A stretch of DNA of 64,000 nucleotides, from positions 614,501 through 678,500 of the forward strand of contig NC_066603.1 of assembly GCF_905475345.1 (NCBI RefSeq), given 5' to 3'. The notes beneath the pieces are model-generated. The model was not told the DNA's origin, made no database searches, and worked only from the letters and a program-made list of their open reading frames with translations. The stretch comes from Vespula vulgaris. Its lineage: Eukaryota; Arthropoda; Insecta; Hymenoptera; Vespidae. Positions 1-13,314 of the stretch are shown here, in pieces; position 1 is the first letter of the stretch; the number at the start of each line of letters is the position of its first letter. The position numbers and the translations under genes are program-made.

Positions 1-1273
1 CGTGGCCATTACATACACCCCTCCCGCCCCTCTCTATCTCTCTTTCTCTTCCTCTCTCTTCGGTCCCGTTTTCCACCCTCGAAGCGATCTCGCAGCCGTT
101 GCCACGCGGTACTTATATGTACAGACCGTTCAAAAAGTAGCTGCGAGGTACGTCCCACGTCGTCCCGATTTAGTTTAATTCCGAAGGACGAACTCTACGC
201 GGTGTGCTCGTGGAAGGATATAAATCGAAGGCGCGAGATCAAATAAAGGAAAACGAAAATGAGAGAATAGAGAACGGAGAGAGCGCTATTGCTTGTATTT
301 TGTGGCGGAGCGATCACGGAGTCGCGGGTTGGCGGCTAGCCATGCAACGACCCTAATTGATCGCGGTGCCGGGCACACAACGTCAAAGAGGTGCCCCGTT
401 TGAATCCGCTTTTACGGGCGACCATGTTAGCGCGGCCGTTGCGGCTTCCTGCCTGGGCAGTAACGGCTTCATATTTCCACGCTGGAAACAAGAACGGGCC
501 GATCGAAAAGCCGAGAGCGCGGCAGGCAACCGAAAGAGAGAAAGAGCCAGAGAGAATGGCGTGGAAGAGAGGTGTGGTAGAGGGAAGGGGGGCGAGGGGG
601 TAGGGGGCAGGGGGAAGGGGCGACGGGGGGACGGGGGTGCGAGCTAACATTTAACTCGATCTCTTCTCTTCTCCGGGAAATATACGCGCTTCCGAGAGTC
701 GATCGATCGATAGTGGTCGAACGCGAGAGTGCCGTTGTGCGAGGCGTGCTGCGCTACGATCGGATTATCCATCATCAATCGGCACGTAATCGAGCTCTTT
801 TAGCCCCTTTTCCGGATGTTTAATAACACGGGCCAGCTGGTTCGCACGTGGTGACGCCAACGCCGACGCCGACGACGGCGACGACTTCGACTTCGACTTC
901 GACTTCGACCTCGACGACTTCGACGACGCCGCGAACGTGATCGTGATCGTGATCGTGAAAGCGAACGAGTCAGAGAATGTTGGTGGTGGTGGTGGTGATG
1001 GTGTATATAACGGGGTGAAGGGGTTCAACGAAGGGAGCAGGGAGGGGAAGTTGCATATGAGCGATTGCCACGCACACACACGGCTTGTAACGCCGGCCGT
1101 GGCGGCGGCATTTACGTTAATTAAATTTCCCCAGCCCGTAGGACCGATCCTCCACCTCTTCCTCCTCCTCCTCACTTTCAGTCCTCCCATATAGCCGCTA
1201 CACTGGCCCCAGCATCAATCATTGCGCGCACCAGCCTCACTAGCCTGTGGACCCTCATACTCCCACTGTCTTC

Positions 1274-1304
<31 letters not shown>

Positions 1305-2639
1305 TCTCTCTTCGGCATAGAGGAGTACGCTACGGAGGATCGAGTCACGAGGGACTGTTTAAAATTGCCATACCCCAGCAATCAGCCGCGAGACGAGCCA
1401 CGACCGATTCGCCAACCAACACCTTCCACGCGTCTGTTCGTGACGTGTGTCGCTCAAAAGCAACCCCCATACCATCGTCATCCCGTTTCTTTCATTTTTA
1501 TTTTTTCTGCCCCGTCTTCCTCTCTCTCTCCCTCTCTTTCTTTCTCTCTTTTTCTCTCCATCTTCTTCTCTTTTTTCGACCAACGAATTTCGGGTTAACT
1601 GCAGCCGTCTAACTTGCCAGCCACGCACCACCGGATATTACAGACTCTCGTTTGCTGCGGGATGCCTTGATTTCGATCCACGCTACTCTCAGATAAAAGG
1701 ATCGCGACCGATTGAGAAAGAGCGTGATTGGATCGAACGAGGAGTGCTCCGTCCGAACTTTTCAACGTAATAGCACGGTACGCTCGCTAATTGCCGCGCG
1801 AACGAATTTAAAGCTTCGTCGCGTTTCCGCGCGAGAAGAAACGTTTACCCGTTCTCTCTCTCTCTCTCCCCTTTCGTCCTTTTTTTCTTTTTTCTTTACC
1901 CCTTCCCCAGAGCGATTTTATCGAAGCGACGTTTCCGAACAGGACGAACCGAGATGGATAGATTTCTTTCTTTATTTCTTTCTCGATGGGCCCGCGAGAG
2001 TTCGCTCTCGCAATCTCGTAATCGACTTTGCGAAACAATTCTATAATCCCTTAAACCTAATTAGGAGAGAGCGAGCCCACCCACCTTCTTCCCTTCCCTT
2101 GCCCTTCTCTTCTCCTCTCTCGAACTCGACTTAACTCCGAGCTACAAACAAGAACAATATCTTCCTTCGTGGAACGGCCAACTTCGTTACCCTGGCGTCT
2201 TCTCCTTTTCGACAGAGAAAGAGAGAGAGAGAGAGGGGGGGGGGGGGTGAAAGGAGAAGAGAGCCAGAACAGACTGTGCTCTCGTTATCGAAGACAGCCG
2301 TGGGAGGATAGGAAAACAAGATCTTTCCTCTTCCTTTTCCTTCTCCTTCTTCCTCTTCCTCTTCTTTTTCTTCTTATTTTTCTTCGAGAGAATCGCCAGA
2401 GGCTGCCCAATGTAATCGCTTGTAAAAATGTAATAAAGGATCAAAGCTCTACGAAAGAGAAACGGATATCGCGACGATTCTATCGAGATAAACGATTCGA
2501 CGTCGTTACAGAGTCTTCTCCGTTTTGACTCAACGTTTCGTTTCATTTTTATTTCGTGTTTTCTTTCTTTCTTTCCTTTCCCTTCTTCTCTGTCCTTAAA
2601 GTCGTACATACGTTTTATATTACACCGCGACATTGGAAA

Positions 2640-2675
<36 letters not shown>

Positions 2676-4114
2676 CGGCATTCGTAGCTCTCGAAGGAGA
2701 ACTTTCGTTCTTTCGATCCCAAGAACGAGAGGGAGAGAGAGAGAGAGAGGGAGAGAGAGAATGAGATGGAAAGAGGGACAACGCACGGGGTTACGTGTCC
2801 AAAGGAAAGTATGAACTCAGGTATGCCGGGTATATGCACATATCTTCTCTCTCCCAACGACAAGCCGAGAAGTTGAAGACGCTCGAAGGCACTCTCGACC
2901 CTGAAGCAGCGTGTCCCCCGAAAGGGTGCTCGTCCGACCGGAATATTTCATATTTGCCTATCAAAGGTAGCGCTTTGTGTGCAGTTTATATTAAATCACA
3001 TGGCATGACCATGGTACACGTCGATGAGACGGACAGATGTCTTTCTCCTCTTTTACCGTCGCCTCTTGAAACGAGTAAAAATCGTGCTTATTAAATTCGT
3101 CGAACCCGATCTTTCTCGACTCGCTTCGATTTTTCATATTTACTGGTATTCGTTTATTACTCGCGAATGTAAATTCGTGTATAAGTCGTTTGTACGGTGC
3201 ACTCCGCACGACCGATTCGTTGGAAAATAATTACACCTACTACTTTCGTTTAGACGATTTCGTAGAGACGATTTAATCGGCGGGTCAATTTATTTTTAAT
3301 TCGATTTAATCGTTCGTACCTCTATGAGACGGCAATAGTTTCTAAATCACAAACATTGCATATGTGATCGTTGGTGACGATAGTTTCTAGAGGTGGTCCG
3401 ATGCAGAAGTGGAGTGCAATCAGGGCCGATTTATCGTATCACTTTATCACCGATTCGGTATTCCGAACGAAATGCTGTAACGCCGAGCGAAATAATCGCG
3501 TTACGATGTTAATGGCCCGATAATTGGAATTTATAAACTCACTTTTTCGCCTATCCACCGGTTCCCTCGCCGGCCCTCATTTTCTAATTTCGATGATATT
3601 ACCGATAATTTCATTTATCGGCCAAACGGCCGCGAGAACTTCCGCCGATGTTATATTCGCGTCATTACCTACGTTATAACGTTAATTCGACGCGTTATAG
3701 TTTTAGAGATTCGTAAAGAGATTTTCGTTCGGCGCTTCTACGACGACTTTCTCTTTCCCCTTTCTTTCTTTTTCTTTTTCTCTTCTTCTTCTTCTTCTTC
3801 CTCTTTATCTTTTTTGTTCCCGCAGCATCTCGCAACAATATCCCTCTTTGGTATTCTCAGTTAAATTCAACAGCGGTCCTTCTCGATATACATATTACTC
3901 TAGCGAACAGTCGTGCGAGAGAAAATATAACGGAAATCAACTCGGACGAAGTCGCTTGGAATTAATGAATGAAATCAAATCAGTCCCGTTTGTTGATTCG
4001 CCATTGATGGCTCGACGGTGGTTCGAGAGGAAAGAGCGGCTGATGGCTGCTGAGAGAGAGAGAGAGAGAAGTAGAAAGAGAAAGAGATAGACAGATAGAA
4101 AAGGGAGAAGGGGG

Positions 4115-4170
4115 TGGTGGTGGTGGCGGCGGCGGCGGCGGCGGTGGTGATGGTGATGGTGGTGGTGGTG
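4115..4170. repeat. Compound GGT/GGC/GAT repeat
   Basis: GGTGGT, then GGCGGC, then GGTGAT and GGTGGT units. Source of poly-His/Pro/Thr pseudo-ORFs. Confidence 0.85.
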
Positions 4171-4806
4171 AAGGGTTGGAAACGAAGAGGGATCCGTCCG
4201 TTGGAAATTCCGGTCGATATGATGCACACACCCGGATCCCGACAGCGTTATTACGTCGAGTGCTATTAAGACTTCCAATTAGTTCGATGTACCGGCGTGC
4301 AAGCTCTCGGTACGTTTCGTTCGGGAAAATCGCCGGAAAATCGACCGATCATTTGTAATTTCACGAGGGAAAATTTGTATGGCCGGCATCGATGAGAATC
4401 CGTCACTCTTTTTGACTCTTTTTTCTCTATCCCTCTCTCACTTTCCACACGACCCTATTTTTTTCCAATATTTATTCAATTAGAGAAATCAAATAAGGCT
4501 CGTCAAAGTGGCCACTTTCATCTTCCTAGGTTAAAACGTATTCTGACGAAATTTTCAAGAGCGTTAAACCGCGATATGCGCGTTTGGATCTACGTATCAT
4601 CGAATCGGTTGAAATTTATTCGAGCAGAATTTTTCCCAACGATTTTCGTTTCGCGATTAATAACGATAGAAAGAGGAAATACGTACGTAGATATTGTTCG
4701 ATCGCTATTCCGTCGTTTTCTTATATCTCCCTTTCACCGCAGAAAGGAGGACAAGAAGGACTTATCTCGGGATCTTGAGGAAAACAAAGATCGTATCATG
4801 GAGGGG

Positions 4807-4820
4807 CGTCGTCGTCGTCT

Positions 4821-4866
<46 letters not shown>
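4807..4866. repeat. (CGT)n microsatellite
   Basis: About 20 CGT units with one early interruption (TCTT). Translates as poly-Arg or poly-Val, which explains open frames here. Confidence 0.95.
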
Positions 4867-6251
4867 ATCGAGCGAAGGCATCGAAGCGTGATGGCGTCGC
4901 GTCAGAAAGCAACACATCGATAATGCCCTTTACTCCCGTAGGAATCTATTCGAGAAGCTTATCTCATTTATTACCTGCCTTCCCCCTCTCCTCTTACATC
5001 TCCGACCATTTTGCTCTCGTTCGACGCTTATTTTATAACCCAATGACACGGCTCGAGACCAGATAAAGGACGGAGTAACGTCTTTGTTTTCGTTGCTACG
5101 TCTTATATACAAACTTTCCCTTCTCTTTTTCTTCTCTTTCTCTCTCTCTTCTCTTCTCTCCTCTTTTCCTCTTTCCGATTCTTTCGACGACCGCCGCGAA
5201 ACGATGGCCAAGGGAATGGCTAAAGATAAGCGTCGTACTTTCCGATTCTCCTCGTATCGATCAACGTTTCAGATTTCATAGAGTTTAATAATAATTCAGA
5301 TTTCTTTGTTATTTAAGATTGAATTTATAGAAGACGTTTCGCTTATCGATTATCTCGAGCAAGATAAATCGACCACTGTAAAATACGATAAGAAGAATAT
5401 TTTCAATGAACGAACGTATCGATAATAGCGAGACAAAGATGAACCGATCTCGCGTCGTAGATAGATGAAAGTTCAAGGTCGTTTTGTATCCGAGAAAGGA
5501 GCTTGTGCCTTGGGAGAGAATAGGTAGTTGTTACCGAGCACGAAGCGCCGTCGGAGACTGCTGGCTAGATAAGGCGTGGGCATAAACGTCCGCAGATAAC
5601 AGGGTAGTTTGCACCCCCGTTGTGGACAGTTAGCCTTAAACGAGAGACCGAGAAGAGAGGAGAGACGTTTCGGGCGAAAGCTGGGCGGGGAAGGATTGGA
5701 AGGAAGCAGGAATGTGTTAAGGGCCTTTTGTCGTGGCCCTCCCTTCTCTCTCCTCTCGTCTTCTTCCAACGATTCTCCCTTGGAAAATCAGTTTCACTTG
5801 GTAGCTCCTTTCGAGATATTTCTCAACCACGAATCTCCTTCCTCTTCCTCGTTTTCTTATTTATCCTATCTCGTTTCGAGTTATTACTCTTTTTTTTTTA
5901 TTTTCCTTTCTCGTTCTTCTTCCCGAGAGAGATCATCTCGCAAAAAGTGATTCTTGACTACTTCGTGCGAATATCACGAGCTAAAAGAAAAAAAAGGAAA
6001 GGTAGAAAAGGGGAAATCGTAAAAATGGTCAACCGGCGAAAGTCGAAAGCATCGCAAAGCAATTTTTCAGAGGGCGTAGCGCGAAGCAGAAAAATTCCGT
6101 CGTGCCGTTCTAAATTCCGCTTATCTAACGGGTTTCGACAGTAATGTGCCGGCGTATTATGTAGAACCGAGCTGGCATAGCCATCCCTTTTACGTGGGAG
6201 GCCACGAGCAAGAGCGCTGCCGTTTAGCGTCAGATAGCGGAAACGTATGAG

Positions 6252-6270
6252 GGACGGGGCGAAGCCGTCC
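6252..6270. other. GC-rich hairpin
   Basis: GGAC, GG bulge, GGC, loop GAA, GCC, GTCC. Sits in the non-repetitive island 6130-6300. Confidence 0.35.
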
Positions 6271-6742
6271 TTATCTTAAGGGTAGCTACTCAATAGCTAG
6301 GCACAAACGAAACTTCCCTCTCCTTCTATATTTTCCTACTATTCCCTTCCCCCGTTTTACTCGTTCTCATCATTTACTTCTCTATAAATCTATATACGAT
6401 GTCGCGCGAAAGAAAATAACGAGCTAGCTCGCAAACGTTCCGATCGAATTTACTCGAGACGGAATACGAGTGTATTTATCGAAGTCGAATCGATCTATTT
6501 CTTTCTCTTTTTTTTCTTCATAGTCCCAAGACCGAGAGAGTAGATACAGCGATGTCGTTAATCGACGATAACCAGGATCGTTCGATACAAACCATTTTCA
6601 TAATTAGTATCATCGTTGAAATCTTTCCAAGCGTACGTCGAGAAATTACGATCGAGTATGGGATATTTCGAAACACCTTGCGTATCGAGGAACACGCGCA
6701 TAATTTAATACATAAGTCTGCTGCGGTATAGGAGAACACGGC

Positions 6743-6779
<37 letters not shown>

Positions 6780-9064
6780 TCTATGGGGCGTTCAGGGTTA
6801 CTTATACTTCAGCGAGAAGAGAAGGGGGATGTGTGTGTAATGTGCAGGAGTGCCTCGGGGTAGGTGCTTGCGGTAAATCTAATAACGTTGTAATGCTGTT
6901 ACCGCCCCGACGACTCCTCTCCCTCTCACCACCCTTTCTCTGTCTCTCTGCCTCTCAAAGTTGTCCCGTAAGTTTCTGCCGTGTGCCTGTTGGCTCCGAC
7001 TACCGTGCCAGGAATTCCTAACGTTTGTGTACTATTTCAGTTGGCGCACGATGCTACGTGGGACCGGTGGGAGTAAGAGAGTGTGCGTTCGCCAAGAAAA
7101 AATAAAACGTCGTTCGATGCGTCCTTCGAAAAAAATTTTCCATCGTCGTCGTTCGATCGTCTTTCCATCGTTATCGTTCTCGAGCGAGATAAAATATTAC
7201 GACGAATACGATGCAAATCGAAATGACTCGCCGATGTTTAATCGCCATCGCCTGGAAAACTCATCGATGATAACTCATCTGATAATTAAAAATATCCGGT
7301 TGGAAATCGCGAAATCTTTCGACGAATCCTCGATATCCTCGATAGAGCGGGAAAAAGAGACGAGTACATCTCGACGAAAGTTTCGATGAAAAAGGAGAAA
7401 GAATCGATAGAATTTATAAATTTATCGTTATTACGGAATAAGCGTTTGTTTTCTCGCGATGAAACGTCTTGCCGATGGGTGGGCAACAGGTAGCAGCGGA
7501 GACCTAGCAGATCGATCGCCGCGATAAAAGAACGCGGCTCGAAATTTGGCTCCTCTTTCGTGCCGAACCATCGTCCCGCGCTTCCCTCTCTCGCTCTCCA
7601 CAAATTTGACGCGATCCAAACTCTCCCCCTCTGTCTCTTTTACTCCTGCGTCGTTCCGGCACGTCGCACGTTGTTAGAGCCACGTAGATATATGTCACGA
7701 GCCAAGGTAAGCTCTCACAGTCACCCGAGGGTGTTCCGCAAACTATGCTCGCGAAAAGTTCAACACAACTTCATAACATCGGTTGTTCCGAGGGTGAATC
7801 GAGGGGAGGGAGAGAGAAGAGCGGAGACGGTTCGGTCGAAGGAGGAGAGGAGAAGGGGCAAATTTGTTCTAGCGTGAGCTTACATGGGTTTCGTTAAGTA
7901 CATAGGTGTTTGGGGGTAGTTAGCTCTATCTACTCGGCTCGTGAAACGTTCCCTACGTACAGTATAACTAGAGACGTCCTATCGTACCCCCGCTTAAGGG
8001 TAGCATAAGAACTCGCTTCTCGGCTTAGCACGGCGATCGATTTTTACGTATTATCGTTAAAAACCGAATTTTACTCTTTCCTGATATTCGCTCGGAGGAC
8101 GAAAATTACTTTCCCCCGCCCCCGCCTCCCCCTTTTCGTATTTATCGGCCCTCGATATATTTTTCCCGTCCGCGAAATCCATTCGACCCAAATGGGATAA
8201 AAATCCCATCCCTCGTCCCTCGTTCTCGCACTCTTCTCCCTATTCCTCTATTTTCCAAAGCCACCCATTCTCCTTTTTCCCTCCTCTCATCTATCTCGTT
8301 ATTCTCGCGGTCGGTAGCGACTCGCGGAGATAAAAATCAGTAATTAGCCGGGACCATTATGGCGGACTGTTTGAAAAATTAGCGAGTACCGGGGTAACCG
8401 CCCCTCTGGGCATAATCCCGCATTGGTAGTGGCGCGTAGCCGGGGCTCGTTCAAACGCGTCTACCAACCTGTCTCTGATTTATACGGGTTTGCTATTAAT
8501 TACCATCCGACTGTCCTATCGCGCTACCACAGAAACCAGGAACGCATAGCTTTATTTTCTCTCTTTACTCGGAACTCGGATTCCTTCCTCGAATTCGTCG
8601 CGGTTCCTTTCTCCGCGGAGTCATTTTTACGCGTCGTCCTCTCGAAACGACGAGATCTTTCCTTAGGTCTTTTAAGACGAGTGATAGTCCAGAGGTCGCT
8701 AAATCGGATTTTTGACAAAAGCAAAGATGGGAAGGAACGCGAGTCTCGGTTGAAAATTTGACGCAACTCGCTCGTTCGCGTGCCCCGTTTTATTTTACAC
8801 GTAGCAAAAGAATTCGAGCCACTGCGCCCGAGTCGAAAATTCCGGACGGATTTTCCGTCGGTCGGTTCTGTTGTTTCGGTCTCCGGCTAACCCAGCCTCA
8901 GCGGACTGCAACGCAATTAAATTAAATGCTTCGGATTAATTGTTCGAAAGCAGTTAAATTAGTTGCGTTTGTTTTGCCCGATTTTTGCGCAATCTCGCTG
9001 CGGAATGTGCGAGACGCGCGCACCGAGGGAATTTCGTTACCCGTTGCACACCTCCCCTGCTCCT

Positions 9065-9095
<31 letters not shown>

Positions 9096-9617
9096 TCTTC
9101 CACGCTTTTCCACGTCTCGCGGTATTACCGAATGCGTATAAAAGCGTTCGCGTTGTTTCCGCGCGATGAAAATACATTTGCGATCGCAAACCGTCTTTCT
9201 TTCAAATTGCGCGATGAAAATCCTTCGTTTCGTGGTAACGATTTATATTTCGAACTCGAGAGAAACCCATCTTGACGACGAAACGAAATTAGAAATACCT
9301 GTCGATAGTAGGATTTCAATATCTCTACAAAAATTAAAGCAATCCCTTTGAACCGTTGGTCGCGTCTGATCTAATATCAAAGAAAGAGAATCTAGCATTC
9401 GATATTGACGAGACATTCGTTCGCGTTGCCGCTAAACGTAGTAGTCGACGTTATTAGGACAACGTATCTCTCTAACGAAGAATACGCCTAGAATCCAAGA
9501 CGTCGTCCAATCTCGAGGACGCGCATCCACGAGCCAATAGGAGGGAAGGGTAATCCGAGAGGCAATGCTCTAGGTGGGCGCATCCTGGAGCATCCTCCTG
9601 CATATTCGGCGCCGACG

Positions 9618-9649
9618 CCGAGCCACGACTCTTGAGTCGCATTGCTCGG
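9618..9649. other. Nested 6+6 bp inverted repeat
   Basis: CCGAGC, CA, CGACTC, TT, GAGTCG, CATT, GCTCGG. Both arms are perfect and the centre is two bases, so a palindromic protein site is likelier than an RNA hairpin. Confidence 0.4.
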
Positions 9650-10549
9650 ATTCTATCCGGATGCTGGATGCATCTATGAGGAAACCTCGGCTGGCTGGCC
9701 TAGCTCTATCCGGGATACTACTAGACTACCTCGAGATTGCACGAGTAAACGTGCACGCTAGACATGGTTAGACTGGCATCCGGCCGCAACCTCTCGACCT
9801 CATCGCGAAGCACGCATTGCGAGCCACGGCTTTCCAACTCCTCCTACCATCCTCTCGTCGTCTCCGCCTCTCTCTCTCTCCTTCATTTCGCGAGACATTC
9901 GAGACATAACAGACTGAGAGATATGCATCATTAGCTTACTTGGATACCTCGATCAGAGATCGTTCTACCCTCGCACTCCGCGATCCCTATATGGATTGAT
10001 CTTAACAAATCGATTCCCGTTGTATTGTTAAGGCATGGGGAAGTGCAAACACTTTTATGATACGGGAAACGATTTTTTTTTTGATCGTTATTATTACTAC
10101 CGTTGCGCGAAGAACGAATATACGAGAGAGTAAGAATACTAAGGACTAAATTTGCATATATACGTATACATATATATATATATATATTTCTTCTGCGACG
10201 TAAGATAACCAAAAAGAACTCGGTACGAGCCTCTTTAAATTCACGACGAAAGAGAGATATGCCTGTTACTACTGTTGGAACGGTGCGTGTAAGATATATA
10301 CATATATAGAGAGAGAGAGGGAGGGAGAGAAAGGAAAAGTGGAAGGGAAAAAAGAGAAAAGACTCGAGTAAGAGGTGGACGTCGCGAATAGGACGATATG
10401 CGTTCGTGCGGTCGTTCGTTCGGCCGCATTCCCGGCGCCGAAATTGCATACCTTCGCGTACGAGTATTCAAGCTATACGTATACGTAGAACACGTAGGTG
10501 GAAACAAACGAATAGGGTTGTCGAGTATCGTAGAGAGGATACGTAGGAT

Positions 10550-10580
<31 letters not shown>

Positions 10581-10613
10581 GAATCCTAGCCGGGTGTGTA
10601 CGGAAAGAGGAAA

Positions 10614-10645
<32 letters not shown>

Positions 10646-10905
10646 TTCGAGGGTGGATGTAGTGGATCGCTCGGACGTCCGACGCCGAGGGTTTGGGAAG
10701 CGTAATCGCTTTGGCCCCTCCACCAACCCCCTCTCGCCCATACCCCAGCTCGCTCGCTATTTATTGCCCGCACTCGGCCGGTTCACAACATAAATATGTT
10801 ACACCTATGGCCACACCTATGCCCGCTAGCCACCCGAAATTCTTCCTCTCTGTGCGAAACAAACGGACCGTGCAAAGATTCGCCCGATCGTGGAAGGGTT
10901 TAAAC

Positions 10906-10950
<45 letters not shown>

Positions 10951-11785
10951 CTCTCTCTCTCTCCTACGGTTTCTCCCCGGATATATTTCTTTTGGTATTT
11001 TTTTTTCCTTTTCTTTTTCCCTTTTTTTATTTATTTTTTCTTCCCTTTTATTTTCTTCTTCTTTCGTCCCTTTCCTTCCTCCCGTATTTTTTACCCTCAC
11101 CCCCCTTCATCCAACATTCTCATTCTTAGAACATATCGAACGTTTCCTTAGCAGGAAAATGTATGATCTTTACCGTAGCAAAGTGTTACGACTATTGCAA
11201 TGCAAATTAGATCGTATCATTTACGTTTCACCGGTAGGGAATGAAGTTATCGCGAGTTCTTGATTCGAGAAAGTTTTACTTTGCAACTCGACAAAGACAC
11301 ATCCTAGGAGTTTTCAGATTTCATCTCAAATAAGACGATTTATATTCCGAGAGAGAGAAAGAGAGAGAGACAGAGAGTGAGAGAGAAAATGTCTCGAGCG
11401 TTCGACTAGGTTATCTCTAAATGATATCGAGGTAGAGAGAAAATTGTACGTTCTTTAGATACATCTAATAATCGTATTATTATAATTAGAACAATTTAAG
11501 AAAGAATATTTATATATATATATATGTCGTATTATAAAACTACAAGAACAAGACATTACGAGATTGTTATAGAATCGACGTAATCGCGTAGGAACTTTTC
11601 ACGCGGACGTAAACGATCGTAATAAAAAGGCAACGGTTCGTTCGAGGAAGCTTTTAAAGATCCATGACTGCGCGTTCGAGTTTAGCGAGATAAAAGAAGG
11701 ACCAACTGTTGAATATCGTTCTCCCCCATGATGAGCGGAGCGACACGAGCGGAGGAAACACTTCGTATCGATCGTCGAATCCGCG

Positions 11786-11821
<36 letters not shown>

Positions 11822-12289
11822 CTCCATACGCGAGTGAAGTTTCGACAGTCGTCGTTGTCGTCGTCGTTCTCGTCGTATCACGGATATTATTTAAAACGGA
11901 GTTTTATTTTAAGCGATGACTAAATCGACGATTATTAAACACGTTGATCTATCGAGTATGAGGTAGTACGTCGCGACGAGTGCAAAAAAAGAAAGAGAGA
12001 GAAAGAGAGTGAAAAAAAACTCACGTCTCATTTGTCGATCTGGAGAAACGCCACCAACAGGTCGGTCAAGCTCTATCTTGTTCTCTCTCTAGTTTCGTTT
12101 TTCCAGGTAATCAGGATGATCCTCTCTTCTGACTGGAAGGATTAACTGTCGATCTTGTTGGTAACTGTTTTTGAAAAGAAAAATAAAAGTAAAGAAATAA
12201 CGAACGAACGAACGTACGACGATAAAAAGGTAGAAATCTCGGGAGAGAACTCTCGGGTGCTTTGAAAAAGATCGATCAAACGCGCGCGA

Positions 12290-12580
12290 AATTTTCGTTA
12301 AATCGCGTTCCCCGAACGGGCTTTAAAGCTCGGCGTAGCCCCGCGACGTGCACGTGCAACTCGGACGCGTGGCACGTGGTGTTTGCCGGAGTGGCTCGAC
12401 TCGAAAACCGCTGAGCAGAGCTTGCAAGCTCTCGTGCTTTCATTGGCCGATGGGAGGAAACTGCGCATGGTTGCGGGTGTGGCCAGAGCTTAAGGGGCGG
12501 AATAAGCTCCTGGTGGCGATAGGATACCCCCGAAGAGGGCACGTCTTGGGGGTGGTTACGATTCGACGCTCTACCCCACC
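12290..12580. promoter_or_regulatory. CpG-rich promoter-like block
   Basis: Holds GCACGTGC-like E-boxes (near 12350), ATTGG (inverted CCAAT, near 12442), CTGCGCATG (NRF1-like, near 12462) and GGGGCGG (near 12494). No ORF of convincing quality starts beside it. Confidence 0.3.
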
Positions 12581-12591
12581 GAACTGACTGA

Positions 12592-12629
<38 letters not shown>

Positions 12630-12741
12630 TCTCTTTCTGCCAGAGCTTTTTCCTTAAGCTTCGAACGAGCGCGAGAACGGCTTTTGCTCTTTAGCCACGG
12701 CTTTGGAACTTGTGCGGCTCCGACTTCGAAGTTCTCTTCTA

Positions 12742-12773
<32 letters not shown>

Positions 12774-13276
12774 GACTTATATCTCCATTTCTACACGAAC
12801 GATTTCCTGTAATTAGATAAAAACTGCAAATCCAAAGGGGTGGGAGAACATTTGCGAAAGTTTTTTTCTTTTTTTTTATAGCTTATCGTTTCCTCCAAGT
12901 ACGATTCATTTCGTTTATTTCGTTGATCGTTTATCTCGTTAATCGACTTATTTACAATCCTCGTCGAAAAAATATATATCGTCCGAAGTAGGAGTAAAAA
13001 TTTCGCGTTAACGAAAACACATCGTTTCCCGAATGGAAAATGGTCCGCGAGTATTTGCCATTTGTGATCTAATGATCGTGAAAGAAAAAAGAAACAAAAA
13101 AAAAAACTGTGCCAAGACGTTCTCGTAATGAACAAGGTGCGTTGAAATCGAAGAGTGACCTTACTCGGTGGAACTTGACGATCTCGGAGAAATCGGCATA
13201 CGAATCGGCGTCATAATTACCATTCCATTTTTGTAGCAACAGGTGGGGAGCGGTGCGATAGCTCGATGTAGCAACT

Positions 13277-13314
<38 letters not shown>

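Larger units (their letters stand above)
1..6120. other. Non-coding, repeat-rich
   Basis: GA/CT tracts (1265-1310, 2641-2671, 2735-2760), poly-G at 2236-2248 and the CGT and GGT arrays. The block 3380-3700 is non-repetitive and could be regulatory. Open frames follow the repeats; I see no gene. Confidence 0.6.
6121..12289. other. Non-coding with several non-repetitive islands
   Basis: Islands at 6130-6300, 7860-8020, 8330-8440 and 9480-9860 stand out from GA/CT tracts (6750-6775, 9063-9088, 10560-10640, 10910-10965). Islands 6130-6300 and 7860-8020 share CTTAAGGGTAGC. No convincing exon. Confidence 0.55.
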
